Source: Sphingorhabdus sp. EL138
GTDB taxonomy: Bacteria; Pseudomonadota; Alphaproteobacteria; Sphingomonadales; Sphingomonadaceae
Length of the DNA stretch: 63,589 nucleotides
Assembly (NCBI RefSeq): GCF_945882965.1
Contig: NZ_CAMCWY010000016.1
Location: forward strand, 1 to 63,589
Direction: 5' to 3'
Below the pieces are notes generated by a model. The model saw nothing but the letters and a program-made list of their open reading frames with translations. It had not been told where the DNA came from and did no database searches. Made by a program: the position numbers and the translations under genes. Below, piece by piece: positions 17,479-26,522 of this stretch (the stretch's first letter is position 1; the number at the start of each line of letters is the position of its first letter).

Positions 17479-19665
17479 ATGGAAACAACACGTCGGCTTT
17501 TTCTGAAATCTGGCGTCTTGGCCGGAGGAGGGCTTTTGCTCGGTTTCGGCTTGTCGGCCTGCACAGAAAAGGACGATCCAGGTCCAGTGACAGCAGTAAC
17601 CGATTATGTCGCTATCTCGTCTGACGGCATAGTGACCCTCATAGCCAAAAATCCTGAAATTGGCCAAGGGGTCATGACCAGCCTTCCCATGCTTATTGCC
17701 GAAGAACTAGATGTCCTTTGGGCCAATGTGAGGATAGAAACCGCCGCCTCCGATGACAAGCGCTTCGGCGCTCAGTTTGCTGGCGGCAGTATGGCGACCG
17801 CTCTGGAATACATGCCGATGCGCCAGGTCGGGGCTGCAGCGCGTTGGCTTCTGATCGAGGCGGCTGCAAGACGTATGAAAGCCACGCATGACGCCTTCAC
17901 AACAAAGGCTGGCAAAGTAAGGCACAAGGACGGCACAACGTTTGACTATGGTGAATTGGCCGCCGAAGCCGCGCTTCTGGCTCCACCCGATCCTACTAAG
18001 CTTACGCTAAAGGACCCTAAAAACTTTTTGCTAATTGGCAAGACGCAGAAAGGATATGACAATCCAAAAATCGTTAGGGGCGAACCGATTTTTGGCATCG
18101 ACGTGAGCTTGCCCGGTATGTTGTACGCGGTTTATTTGAAGTCACCAGTTTATGGCGCGCGGCTCATCTCGTGCGATCTTTCCGCTGCGAAGGCCGCCAA
18201 CGGCGTCAAAGACGTATTTGTGCTTAAGGGCACGGATATGCATGGGCTGAAGGATGGTATTGCAATTGTCGCCACTAGTTGGTGGTACGCGCAGGCTGCG
18301 CGCGCCCTGCTTTCACCGGTATGGGATGAAGCCGTCGGTAAATTGCACGACAGTGAAATCTATTCCCAAACCGCCAAGACGCTGTTGCTAGGCGAGGGCG
18401 AGGTCAAAGAAAAACGCGGCAATGCTGACGCTGCTTTGAGATCGGCTACCCACACTTTTGACGCCGAATACAACGTGCCATTTTTGGCCCACGTCCCGAT
18501 GGAACCGCAAAACTGTACAGCCGTGGTAAAAGCTGAGGGCGTGGAAATTTGGGCGCCGACGCAGCAACCTAATGACGGCAAGGCGCTCATTGCAAAGACG
18601 CTTTCCATCGATCCGGCCATCGTCACCGTCCATATGCGACGATGTGGGGGAGGCTTTGGTCGTCGGCTCGAGAACGACTACATGGCAGAAGCCGCTGCTA
18701 TTGCGCAAAAGGCAGGCGCACCAGTCAAACTGGTCTGGGCGCGCGAGGATGATGTCGCTCACGATTTCTTTCGCCCCGGAGGTTACTACCGTGTCCGTGC
18801 CGGCGTTGATGCATCAGGCAAGTTGGCAGCTTATATTAGCCACAGTGTGAACTTCACCCGTGAAGGCAAGATTGTACAAGGCGATGAGGTCGCAGGTAAC
18901 GCATTCGCTTTGACCGTCGCCCCACACACGCGTATTGAGTTCTCCAAGATTGAAACTACCATACCAACAGGTTACCTGCGTGCACCTGTTTCTAACGCGC
19001 TTGCTTTTGTGCACGAGACTTTTTGCGACGAGATCGCTCATGGTGCGGGCCAGGATCCGATTGCCTTCCGTCTGGCCCATCTCAATGCTCACATTGATGA
19101 TTACAACGGAGATCGGTTCGGGGGATACAATCCGTCGCGAATGCGCGCTGTCTTGAAGACTGTCGAGGAGCGTTCGGGCTGGAGAAGTAGGGCCTCCGGC
19201 AAAGGCGAGGGCATGGGCGTGGCAACCTATTTTAGCCACCATGGATATTTCGCTGAAGTTGCGAAGGTCAGAGTGACGGACGATGGCAAATGGCGCGTTC
19301 TCAAGGTCTGGGCGGTAGGGGATGTCGGAAACCAGATCGTCAATCCAAGCGCAGCCAAAAACCAAGTTGAGGGTGCCGTGATGGATGGTATTGGTTCTAT
19401 GTCGGCAGAAATTACGTTCTCAAAGGGGCGAGCGGTTCAGACGAACTTTCAAGATATTCCGATGATGCGTATGCCTCAAGCGCCTGAGGTTGACGTGCAG
19501 TTTGTGCTTAGTGAATTTCCGCCAACGGGCCTAGGTGAACCTGCCCTGCCGCCTGTCATTCCAGCCGTTGCCAACGCGATCTTCGCTGCATGTGGCGTGC
19601 GCCTGCGTCAACTTCCTTTAACAGAACAAGACTTAAGGGCAGCCATTGACACGGCACGTACTTGA
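17479..19665 (+). CDS. Tat-exported molybdopterin-binding aldehyde/sugar oxidoreductase large subunit (IorB-like)
   Basis: A 728-residue xanthine-oxidase-family catalytic subunit. The N-terminus TTRRLFLKSG is a Tat motif, and GLSAC (Cys28) could be a lipobox, giving a membrane-tethered periplasmic enzyme. Later blocks are PQNCTAVV, VHMRRCGGGFGRRLEND and the C-terminal GLGEPALPPVIPAVANAI with the catalytic Glu687. It belongs to the single-protein IorB group, which works with a small Fe-S subunit and usually a cytochrome c acceptor. No cytochrome or XdhC-like chaperone gene is nearby. In this operon it may oxidise sugar aldehydes from the polysaccharide, but the substrate is unknown. Confidence 0.9.
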   Translation: METTRRLFLKSGVLAGGGLLLGFGLSACTEKDDPGPVTAVTDYVAISSDGIVTLIAKNPEIGQGVMTSLPMLIAEELDVLWANVRIETAASDDKRFGAQFAGGSMATALEYMPMRQVGAAARWLLIEAAARRMKATHDAFTTKAGKVRHKDGTTFDYGELAAEAALLAPPDPTKLTLKDPKNFLLIGKTQKGYDNPKIVRGEPIFGIDVSLPGMLYAVYLKSPVYGARLISCDLSAAKAANGVKDVFVLKGTDMHGLKDGIAIVATSWWYAQAARALLSPVWDEAVGKLHDSEIYSQTAKTLLLGEGEVKEKRGNADAALRSATHTFDAEYNVPFLAHVPMEPQNCTAVVKAEGVEIWAPTQQPNDGKALIAKTLSIDPAIVTVHMRRCGGGFGRRLENDYMAEAAAIAQKAGAPVKLVWAREDDVAHDFFRPGGYYRVRAGVDASGKLAAYISHSVNFTREGKIVQGDEVAGNAFALTVAPHTRIEFSKIETTIPTGYLRAPVSNALAFVHETFCDEIAHGAGQDPIAFRLAHLNAHIDDYNGDRFGGYNPSRMRAVLKTVEERSGWRSRASGKGEGMGVATYFSHHGYFAEVAKVRVTDDGKWRVLKVWAVGDVGNQIVNPSAAKNQVEGAVMDGIGSMSAEITFSKGRAVQTNFQDIPMMRMPQAPEVDVQFVLSEFPPTGLGEPALPPVIPAVANAIFAACGVRLRQLPLTEQDLRAAIDTART

Positions 19666-19973
19666 TAAAGTTCCTGTCGCCATCTACCGCGAATTTTTCC
19701 TTAGCGATGTTGCCGCGTACACTGGCCCTCAGCAGTTCCTGCGAGGCCTCCGAATTGGTGTGATTGGCGATAGCTTATGGCCTTGAGGTTGCGGTGCAGA
19801 CCCCCGGGAACGAACTATTGTTGACCCTTCTCTTAAAACCTTGTTCGTTTCATCATCTGCAACTCCCTTAAGCTAGACGCTAATCGTGCTTGGAGGAGAG
19901 CAGTTGATTAAAACGGCGCCGCCTGAGCGGGTCAGACGGCGCCATTATATTGCGATATCGTCACCAATCCGGC
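19666..19973. other. Intergenic stretch between convergent genes
   Basis: The 308 bp between the molybdenum subunit and the TonB receptor hold no coding frame I can support. The only clear structure is the stem-loop at 19915-19943. An AGGAGAG-like sequence at about 19894 is not followed by a sensible gene. Confidence 0.7.
19915..19943 (-). terminator. Terminator stem-loop of the TonB receptor gene
   Basis: GGCGCCGCCTGA and TCAGACGGCGCC form a 12-bp stem with one mismatch, which becomes a G-U pair in the minus-strand transcript, around a 5-base loop. On the minus strand it is followed by GTTTTAA, so it fits a modest intrinsic terminator about 30 bp after the TonB receptor stop. Confidence 0.75.
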
Positions 19974-22900
19974 TTAGAAATTCGCCCGCGCGATGAACGA
20001 GAAGCGGCGGTCGTTCATGAAGTAGGAACGCGGTGCCAGTAGACTGGGGTTACCGGTATAGGCCTGCGAAGTCTTGGTCACCTCATTAAGCAGGTTAACG
20101 CCTTGGACCCCGATCTTAATGTTATCAGTCACGCTAAAGAATGCCGACGCATCCAACTGTCCAGTCGCTTCGTTGAAGATCGAATAATATGGGAAAATCA
20201 CATCCGATGCAGTCAGTAAGAAGCGTGAGCGCCAGTTATAAGCCGCACGGAGCGAGACTGGCCCCTTTTCATAGAAGACAGCGGCGTTCACATTATGCTT
20301 CGATAGCTGCTCAAGCGGCAGATTGCCGAGAGGTACTGTGGAGTTAGCGGCCAGATTGCCGCCGTTTAGGAACGTATTCGGAAGCCCCTTGCTCTTGATG
20401 TAAGTATAGTTGGCCGAAGTACCAAGACCGTCCAGAAATCCGGGGAGGAAATCATAGGTCTGCTGATGGGCAATTTCGAAACCTTTTACTTTACCCTTCC
20501 CGTCAAAGTTGGCCGGGCCGCGCACTAGGACATTCTGCGTAACGCCGTTGTTGGTAATCGAACGGTCGGTTACTGCCTGATAAAAGAAGTTTCGGATATC
20601 CTTGTAGAAGACATCCAAGGTAAGCGATCCAACCCGTGCGAAATACCATTCTGCAGTGAGGTCGAATTGCCAAGCAGTTGCGGGCTTCAGGAAAGGATTG
20701 CCAGTTTCGGCCGTCAAATTGCCCGCACCATCCAAGCCGGTGTTCAGGAAGTTCCGCAGATAGGCATTGTCGGGCCGGGTAAGAACTTTCGATGCGGCAA
20801 AGCGAAAATTAACGTCGTCCGACACGGCCAGTTTTGCGTTAAAGCTAGGCAACAGATAATTATAGTCGTTTTTGGCCGAATCAAATGCGTTTGATCCATC
20901 TGCAAATGTCTGAAGCGCCTCATACTGTGTCGAGTTCAACGTACTGCACAAACCGCCCGCAGGAACAGTACCTACTCCTCCTGGACCAGGTACGGGAGCG
21001 CAGCGAACGCTATAAGGCTGCGCAATACCCAGTTGCGCCTTGCTGCCGACGCTGATGTTGCCATCAGACCTAATGTCCGATGAAACATACCGCACGCCGA
21101 TATTCCCAGATAGCCGCATCCCGCCAAAGTCCTCGGAACCGAATTTCGCCTGCAGGTACAAAGCCGTGTCCTGCTGGCTGACCGGTTGGATTTCTGAGGG
21201 CAGGAATGCTGTGCCAGCTACCACACCATCGCGCTCCGCAAGCGGAACCCAACCGGCATTGCCGCCATTGGCAACCCAAGCAGCATTGACCGATTTAGCA
21301 AAGGTCGAAGATCCGGCATAATCGCCAATCAGATCGCCATTATAGTAGTACGCGCCAGCCGGCCCAGGTGACTGTCCGCGAAAGAAGTCCGGAAAGGCGT
21401 AGAAGTCAGCATTGCCGCTGCCGACCTGACTTACCGAAACCGGACTGCCCGCCCACACTTCGCTCAGCACGCCCCAGTTATATGTGGTGTAGCGAACAGT
21501 CTGATCGCGGTCCGCATATCGAGCACCGAACTTGAGCTGACGTAGGAAAGAAGTCTCGTCAAAGTCATAGGCCAGATCACCACGGAACTGAAATTCCGAA
21601 CCGGTACTATTTTCGATATGGTCCATTGCCGAGCGCCAGAATTGAACGCGCTTGTCAGCAAAATATTGCGCATCTGACATTGCCCCAAGCGTCGGGTTTG
21701 GTCCCGCCCAGCTGTACCCAAGATAGTTCGGTTTGTGCGGGATCACCACTGGGAGATCGCCGGTCAGGTCCAGCTCTTGATCCGCCCAGGTTGAACCCAT
21801 TATGCTGACATCGAGGTTTTTCTTTTCCGACTTTGTGTAGTCCGCGTCGAGGCTAAGGCTCAGTCTGTCCGTCAGCTTCGTCTGCATGTTAAGCGCATAA
21901 TCGGTGTTGGTACTTTCTTCGTCAACTTCGCGACGTGCAGCAACCTGCTGCAATCCACCAATTGGGACGAACGTATTTGGATTGCCGCGCCAGCCGTCAC
22001 TTGGATTAGTTATATATCCCTTTTGGAACAGATTATTCTCATCATAGGTGTAGTTCTGGAAACTGGAGCCAATCGGGCATTCTGCCCGGGTCGTGCCGTC
22101 GCCAAATGTACCATCGGCCCTCAGTTCAGCTGGCCCCCGGTTGTTTTGCAAGCAGCCGATTGGCTGAGTGCCATATTCCGAGAGATCCGAGCCTGTTTCG
22201 AATGTACGCTCACCCCATTTGTTGGTCGTGTGCGACCGAAGGAATTGCGCGGTGACTAAAGTATTGCGATCTGTTGATTCGAACTGGAAGGCAAGCGCCT
22301 GACCGTCACGTGTACGGTCGAATTCTTGTGTGCGGAATTGACCTCCAAGCGGCGCATAAGCCAGCGAACGCAGATCTGCGAAACCATCTGCGCCGGTTGT
22401 TTGTGCCGCATTACAGTTGTTGGACTGGGCGGGTAAAAGTGTTGTGTTGTCGCTGCTAGGAAGACGATTGCGGCATATTTGTGTGCCGCCGGCATTTGCC
22501 TTTAAGACATAGGCGCCGTCTCTTGTCTGGAAATTCGAAATCTGCAGGCCATCAGCACGGCTTTTGATGCGCGAGTAGGAAAGATTGCCCAAGAGGCCAA
22601 AGGTACCAATGCCGGTTTCCCAGGTGTTGCTTAGTAGAAGTGAACCTGTGGGCGTCCATTTTTTGCGGAAATCGCCATAATTGGCCTCAAGGTTCAAACC
22701 GATATGAAAGCCCTTGTTATCAAATGGCTTACGGGTGTTAAGGTTGACCGTTCCAGCAAGCCCGCCTTCAATCATGTCAGCCGTCGCATTTTTGCTGACA
22801 ATGACTGAGCCTAACAACTCGGATGGAACATCCGCAAAGTTCAAGGCCTGTCCGCCAACACCTGCTGCAAACGAATCACGCCCGTTGAATTCCGAGCGCA

Positions 22901-23312
22901 CAAAGTTCAGGCCGCGAATGACGACACCCGATCCCTCTACCGAGAAGTGGTCTGGATCATTCGAACCAGCAAAGCGGTTAATCGCTACACCAGGAAGCCG
23001 TTGGAGTGCCTCAGTTACGGAACGGTCGGGCAGAGCGCCGATGTCTTCCGCGGTAATGGCATCCACAATTGTGTCTGAATTCTTTTTGATGCTCTGCGCG
23101 TTTGCAAGGCTGGCGCGGATACCTGTGACAACAATGGCGTCTCCATTGTCTTCCGTCTCAACCGCTGCCGCATCTTGCGCATAGGACGGAGCGCTGGTCA
23201 GCAGCACACAAACCGCAAGCATTGATACACTTGCCTTCAAAGGCGATATCGGCACCTGCCCACATCCCAGTGCGCGAATCGACTCAAACAAATTCAATGA
23301 TGGCTGTTCCAT
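19974..23312 (-). CDS. TonB-dependent outer-membrane receptor for glycan fragments
   Basis: A 1112-residue TonB receptor of the large CirA/'TIGR01782' type common in sphingomonads and Caulobacter. It has a signal sequence (to about SAPSYAQ, residue 46), a TonB box near DAIVVTG, and a plug with DIGALPDRSVTEALQRLPGV and GGLAGTVNLNTRKPFD. A long beta-barrel ends RRFSFIARANF with the terminal aromatic. GGAAGGA lies 7 bases before ATG 23312. It is monocistronic, with a terminator behind it and two xylose-type operators in front. It probably imports xylan-derived oligosaccharides. The substrate is inferred from the operators and neighbours. Confidence 0.93.
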   Translation of the reverse strand: MEQPSLNLFESIRALGCGQVPISPLKASVSMLAVCVLLTSAPSYAQDAAAVETEDNGDAIVVTGIRASLANAQSIKKNSDTIVDAITAEDIGALPDRSVTEALQRLPGVAINRFAGSNDPDHFSVEGSGVVIRGLNFVRSEFNGRDSFAAGVGGQALNFADVPSELLGSVIVSKNATADMIEGGLAGTVNLNTRKPFDNKGFHIGLNLEANYGDFRKKWTPTGSLLLSNTWETGIGTFGLLGNLSYSRIKSRADGLQISNFQTRDGAYVLKANAGGTQICRNRLPSSDNTTLLPAQSNNCNAAQTTGADGFADLRSLAYAPLGGQFRTQEFDRTRDGQALAFQFESTDRNTLVTAQFLRSHTTNKWGERTFETGSDLSEYGTQPIGCLQNNRGPAELRADGTFGDGTTRAECPIGSSFQNYTYDENNLFQKGYITNPSDGWRGNPNTFVPIGGLQQVAARREVDEESTNTDYALNMQTKLTDRLSLSLDADYTKSEKKNLDVSIMGSTWADQELDLTGDLPVVIPHKPNYLGYSWAGPNPTLGAMSDAQYFADKRVQFWRSAMDHIENSTGSEFQFRGDLAYDFDETSFLRQLKFGARYADRDQTVRYTTYNWGVLSEVWAGSPVSVSQVGSGNADFYAFPDFFRGQSPGPAGAYYYNGDLIGDYAGSSTFAKSVNAAWVANGGNAGWVPLAERDGVVAGTAFLPSEIQPVSQQDTALYLQAKFGSEDFGGMRLSGNIGVRYVSSDIRSDGNISVGSKAQLGIAQPYSVRCAPVPGPGGVGTVPAGGLCSTLNSTQYEALQTFADGSNAFDSAKNDYNYLLPSFNAKLAVSDDVNFRFAASKVLTRPDNAYLRNFLNTGLDGAGNLTAETGNPFLKPATAWQFDLTAEWYFARVGSLTLDVFYKDIRNFFYQAVTDRSITNNGVTQNVLVRGPANFDGKGKVKGFEIAHQQTYDFLPGFLDGLGTSANYTYIKSKGLPNTFLNGGNLAANSTVPLGNLPLEQLSKHNVNAAVFYEKGPVSLRAAYNWRSRFLLTASDVIFPYYSIFNEATGQLDASAFFSVTDNIKIGVQGVNLLNEVTKTSQAYTGNPSLLAPRSYFMNDRRFSFIARANF

Positions 23313-23330
23313 GGCGTATCCTTCCCAATT

Positions 23331-23342
23331 GAGAGCGCTATC
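23331..23342. promoter_or_regulatory. Second, weaker xylose-type operator before the TonB receptor
   Basis: GAGAGCGCTATC keeps the GCGC core and most of the flanks of the xylose operators. It lies 19 bp before the TonB receptor start codon, and its centre is 33 bp (about three helix turns) from the perfect dyad at 23364, which fits binding of two repressors on one face of DNA. Confidence 0.5.
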
Positions 23343-23363
23343 GTTTTTAAATATTGCGCTTAT

Positions 23364-23375
23364 GGTAGCGCTACC
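23364..23375. promoter_or_regulatory. Perfect xylose-type LacI operator, TonB receptor/flavin enzyme divergent region
   Basis: GGTAGCGCTACC is an exact 12-bp palindrome, the best match to the operator class in the window. It lies between the TonB receptor (minus) and the first halogenase-like gene (plus), about 90 bp from the latter, and so could control both. Confidence 0.85.
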
Positions 23376-23463
23376 TATATTGCCATTTGGCAGTTGGCAA
23401 GACCTGAATTAACATACAAAAGCGACCGAGAGGATTGTTTGGAAGTGGGTGCAAAAAAGTCAC

Positions 23464-24999
23464 ATGAGCAATGAAAATCATGCAATCCGCGATATTGTAA
23501 TCGTTGGCGGCGGCACCGCTGGCTGGATGGCCGCGGCGGCTTTTGGTCGTTTTTTGGATAATGGCCAACGCAAAATAACTGTTATCGAATCAGATGAAAT
23601 TGGCACTGTTGGCGTGGGTGAGGCGACCATTCCGGCGATCCTGAATTTCAACCGCATGCTCGATATCGATGAAAATGAATTTTTACGGGAAACGCAGGGT
23701 ACATTCAAACTGGGCATCGAGTTTGTAAATTGGGGTAGGCTGGGCGAAAGCTATTTCCACCCGTTTGGGCATTACGGTCAGGACCTACATGGCATCAATT
23801 TCCATCAGCTATATCTGCGCGAATATGCCCGCGGCGACCACCGGTCGATTTCCGAATACTGCATGTCGGCCATGGCGGCAAAGCTGGGGAAGTTCGGACG
23901 GGCCAATGCGACCGCACGTTCGCCGGTTTCCGAGTTATTCTACGCCTTTCATTTTGACGCATCCCTTTATGCGAAGTTTTTGCGCCGTCACGCTGAGGCC
24001 AATCGGGTTGTTCGGCAGGAGGGCAAGATTGTCCGCGTTCATCGCCGCGACAGCGACGGTTTTGTCGAATCCGTAGAGTTGGCCGACGGAACGAAAATCG
24101 CAGGTGAGTTGTTCATCGACTGCTCTGGCTTTCGCGGTCTGTTGATCGGCGACACGCTGGGTGTAGGTTATGAGGACTGGAGCCACTGGCTGCCGATGGA
24201 TCGCGCGATTGCCGTTCCGACCGCCAATATCGGCCCTCCTGACCCGTTCACCCGGTCAACCGCGCGGACTGCAGGTTGGCAATGGCGTATTCCGCTGCAG
24301 CACCGCAGCGGCAACGGGCATGTTTATTCGAGCCAATATCTCGACGATGACGCGGCCGAGGCGGTGCTGATGGCCAATCTCGAGGGCGAAGCTTTGGCGG
24401 ATCCGCGCCGGCTGCGTTTTACCACCGGAAGGCGTGAACTCAGCTGGAGCCATAATGTCGTGGCGCTTGGGCTTTCTGGTGGCTTTCTCGAACCGCTGGA
24501 ATCAACCAGCATCCACCTGATCCAGAACGGCATTGCGCGGCTGTTTGCTCTGTTTCCAGACAAAAACTTCAATCCGCTCGAACGCGACGAATATAATCGC
24601 GGGATGCGCGATCTTTATGAGGATATCCGGGATTTCATCATCCTGCATTACAAGGCGACGCAGCGCGATGACACTCCGTTCTGGTGCTATGTCCGCGATA
24701 TGGACATACCCGAGCCGCTAGCGCGCAAAATGGAATTGTTCAAAACACGGGGGCGAGTGTTCCGCGAGAATGCAGAGCTGTTTAGCATGCCGAGTTGGGT
24801 TGCGGTGATGTTGGGCCAGAACATCTGGCCCGAACACTGGGACACGCTGACCGATGCGCTCGATGAAAAGCGCGTAAGCGAAGCGATGGCGCAGATGCGT
24901 CGAGGCTATACTGCGACCGCCGATGCGCTGCCCACGCACGAGGAATTTTTGCGAAAGGCCGGGGCATGGGCTGCATCGGACGTCCGGATCGTGCCATGA
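23464..24999 (+). CDS. Flavin-dependent tryptophan-halogenase-like enzyme 1
   Basis: A 511-residue PrnA-type flavin enzyme. FAD is bound by VGGGTAGWMAA near the N-terminus. The catalytic Lys is present (Lys82 in GTFKLGIEF), as are GWQWRIPLQHR (the WxWxIP halogenase signature) and FLEPLESTSIHL (carrying the catalytic Glu-Ser). On known chemistry it would form hypohalous acid from FADH2 and halide. In this family next to TonB receptors the substrate is not known. ATG 23464 is preferred by alignment with its tandem partner. A GTG at 23449 is possible and has a poorly placed GGAAG. First gene of a three-gene operon with overlapping junctions. Confidence 0.9.
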   Translation: MSNENHAIRDIVIVGGGTAGWMAAAAFGRFLDNGQRKITVIESDEIGTVGVGEATIPAILNFNRMLDIDENEFLRETQGTFKLGIEFVNWGRLGESYFHPFGHYGQDLHGINFHQLYLREYARGDHRSISEYCMSAMAAKLGKFGRANATARSPVSELFYAFHFDASLYAKFLRRHAEANRVVRQEGKIVRVHRRDSDGFVESVELADGTKIAGELFIDCSGFRGLLIGDTLGVGYEDWSHWLPMDRAIAVPTANIGPPDPFTRSTARTAGWQWRIPLQHRSGNGHVYSSQYLDDDAAEAVLMANLEGEALADPRRLRFTTGRRELSWSHNVVALGLSGGFLEPLESTSIHLIQNGIARLFALFPDKNFNPLERDEYNRGMRDLYEDIRDFIILHYKATQRDDTPFWCYVRDMDIPEPLARKMELFKTRGRVFRENAELFSMPSWVAVMLGQNIWPEHWDTLTDALDEKRVSEAMAQMRRGYTATADALPTHEEFLRKAGAWAASDVRIVP

Positions 25000-26522
25000 A
25001 TGACTATGCCATCCGCAAAATGGTGATCGTCGGCGGTGGTACCGCCGGATGGATGACGGCTGCGGCATTTTCTCGAGTGTTCGGCGCGCTGCCGGGGCTG
25101 CATATTGAGCTTGTCGAATCCGACGCCATTGGCACTGTCGGTGTTGGCGAAGCAAGCATCCCTGATATCTGCCTGTTCAACAACTTGCTCGGCATCGATG
25201 AAAATGAGTTCGTGCGCCAAACCGGGGCGACCTATAAGCTCGGCATTGAGTTTGTCGACTGGACGCGGTTGGGGCATCGTTACGTTCACCCCTTTGGCCA
25301 TTATGGCATCGATATGATGGGTATCGAATTCCAACATTTCTGGCTTAAGGGCAAAGGGCTTGGCGACAACAGCCTGCTCGACGCCTATTCGATGGCGGCG
25401 GTGGCGGGTAAAGCAGGCCGGTTCATGCGACCGCAGTCGGACCAGCCCAATTCGCCGCTCTCCAAATTCAGCTATGCCTTTCAGTTCGATGCGGGCCGTT
25501 ATGCGAAATATCTGCGCGCTCGCGCAGAGGCGCAGGGCGTCAAGCGGACAGAAGGCAAAATCACAAAGGTCGAGCAGGATAATGAGAGCGGTTTTGTCAC
25601 TGCCGTCGTTCTTGAAAACGGCACGCATGTCACGGGCGACCTGTTCATAGACTGCTCGGGCTTTCGCAGCCTGTTGATTGGTGAAACGCTCGGCGTCGGG
25701 TTCGAGGACTGGACGCCGTGGTTGCCCTGCGACCGAGCGGTCGCCATTCCCTGCACGCATCCGGAAGGCGAATTGAGCGAACCGCTTACCCGCAGCACTG
25801 CGCGGCCCGCTGGCTGGCAATGGCGTATTCCGTTGCAGCACCGGATCGGCAATGGCCATGTTTATTCAAGCATGCATATGTCTTCTGACGAGGCAACTTC
25901 CTTATTACTTGCCAATCTTGACGGCGAACCGCTGGCCGACCCCAACTATATCCGTTTCACTGCCGGACATCGGCACAAGGCGTGGGAGAAGAATGTGGTT
26001 GCGTTGGGTTTGGCAGGTGGCTTTTTGGAGCCACTTGAATCGACTGCGATCCATCTGGTTCAGGCAGGCATTGCCCGACTGATGACGCTATTCCCAACTC
26101 GCGAATTTCGCCGCGAGGAAATCGACCGCTTTAACCGCGAGTCGATTGAAGATTATTCGGAAATTCGCGATTTCCTTGTGCTGCACTACAAAGCAACCGA
26201 ACGCAACGATTCCGCCTTTTGGGACTATTGCCGTACGCTGGAGCCGCCGCCTGGGCTGGCGGACAAGCTAGCAATGTTCCGTTCGTCGGGCAGGGTGTTC
26301 CGCGAGAATAACGAGCTGTTTACTGAGACGAGTTGGCTGTCGGTGATGGTGGGGCAAGGCATGGAGTCAGACGGCTATCACCCCGCAGCCGATTTACTGC
26401 CAGATAATGAAACGATGAACCGTCTTGCGCATATCCGTAGCGTTGTTCAAGGCACGGCGGATGCGATGCCAACGCAGTCCGAATTTCTCATCCAACAGGG
26501 TAGTGTGATGGTGAAGGGGTGA
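24996..26522 (+). CDS. Flavin-dependent tryptophan-halogenase-like enzyme 2
   Basis: A 508-residue paralogue of the preceding enzyme. All functional landmarks are intact: VGGGTAGWM, Lys81 in ATYKLGIEF, AGWQWRIPLQHR and FLEPLESTAIHL. ATG 24996 overlaps the previous stop as ATGA, and an upstream ATG at 24966 would create a non-homologous extension. Tandem duplication with divergence suggests either two substrates or a heteromeric role. No flavin reductase gene is in the window, so FADH2 must come from elsewhere. Confidence 0.9.
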   Translation: MNDYAIRKMVIVGGGTAGWMTAAAFSRVFGALPGLHIELVESDAIGTVGVGEASIPDICLFNNLLGIDENEFVRQTGATYKLGIEFVDWTRLGHRYVHPFGHYGIDMMGIEFQHFWLKGKGLGDNSLLDAYSMAAVAGKAGRFMRPQSDQPNSPLSKFSYAFQFDAGRYAKYLRARAEAQGVKRTEGKITKVEQDNESGFVTAVVLENGTHVTGDLFIDCSGFRSLLIGETLGVGFEDWTPWLPCDRAVAIPCTHPEGELSEPLTRSTARPAGWQWRIPLQHRIGNGHVYSSMHMSSDEATSLLLANLDGEPLADPNYIRFTAGHRHKAWEKNVVALGLAGGFLEPLESTAIHLVQAGIARLMTLFPTREFRREEIDRFNRESIEDYSEIRDFLVLHYKATERNDSAFWDYCRTLEPPPGLADKLAMFRSSGRVFRENNELFTETSWLSVMVGQGMESDGYHPAADLLPDNETMNRLAHIRSVVQGTADAMPTQSEFLIQQGSVMVKG

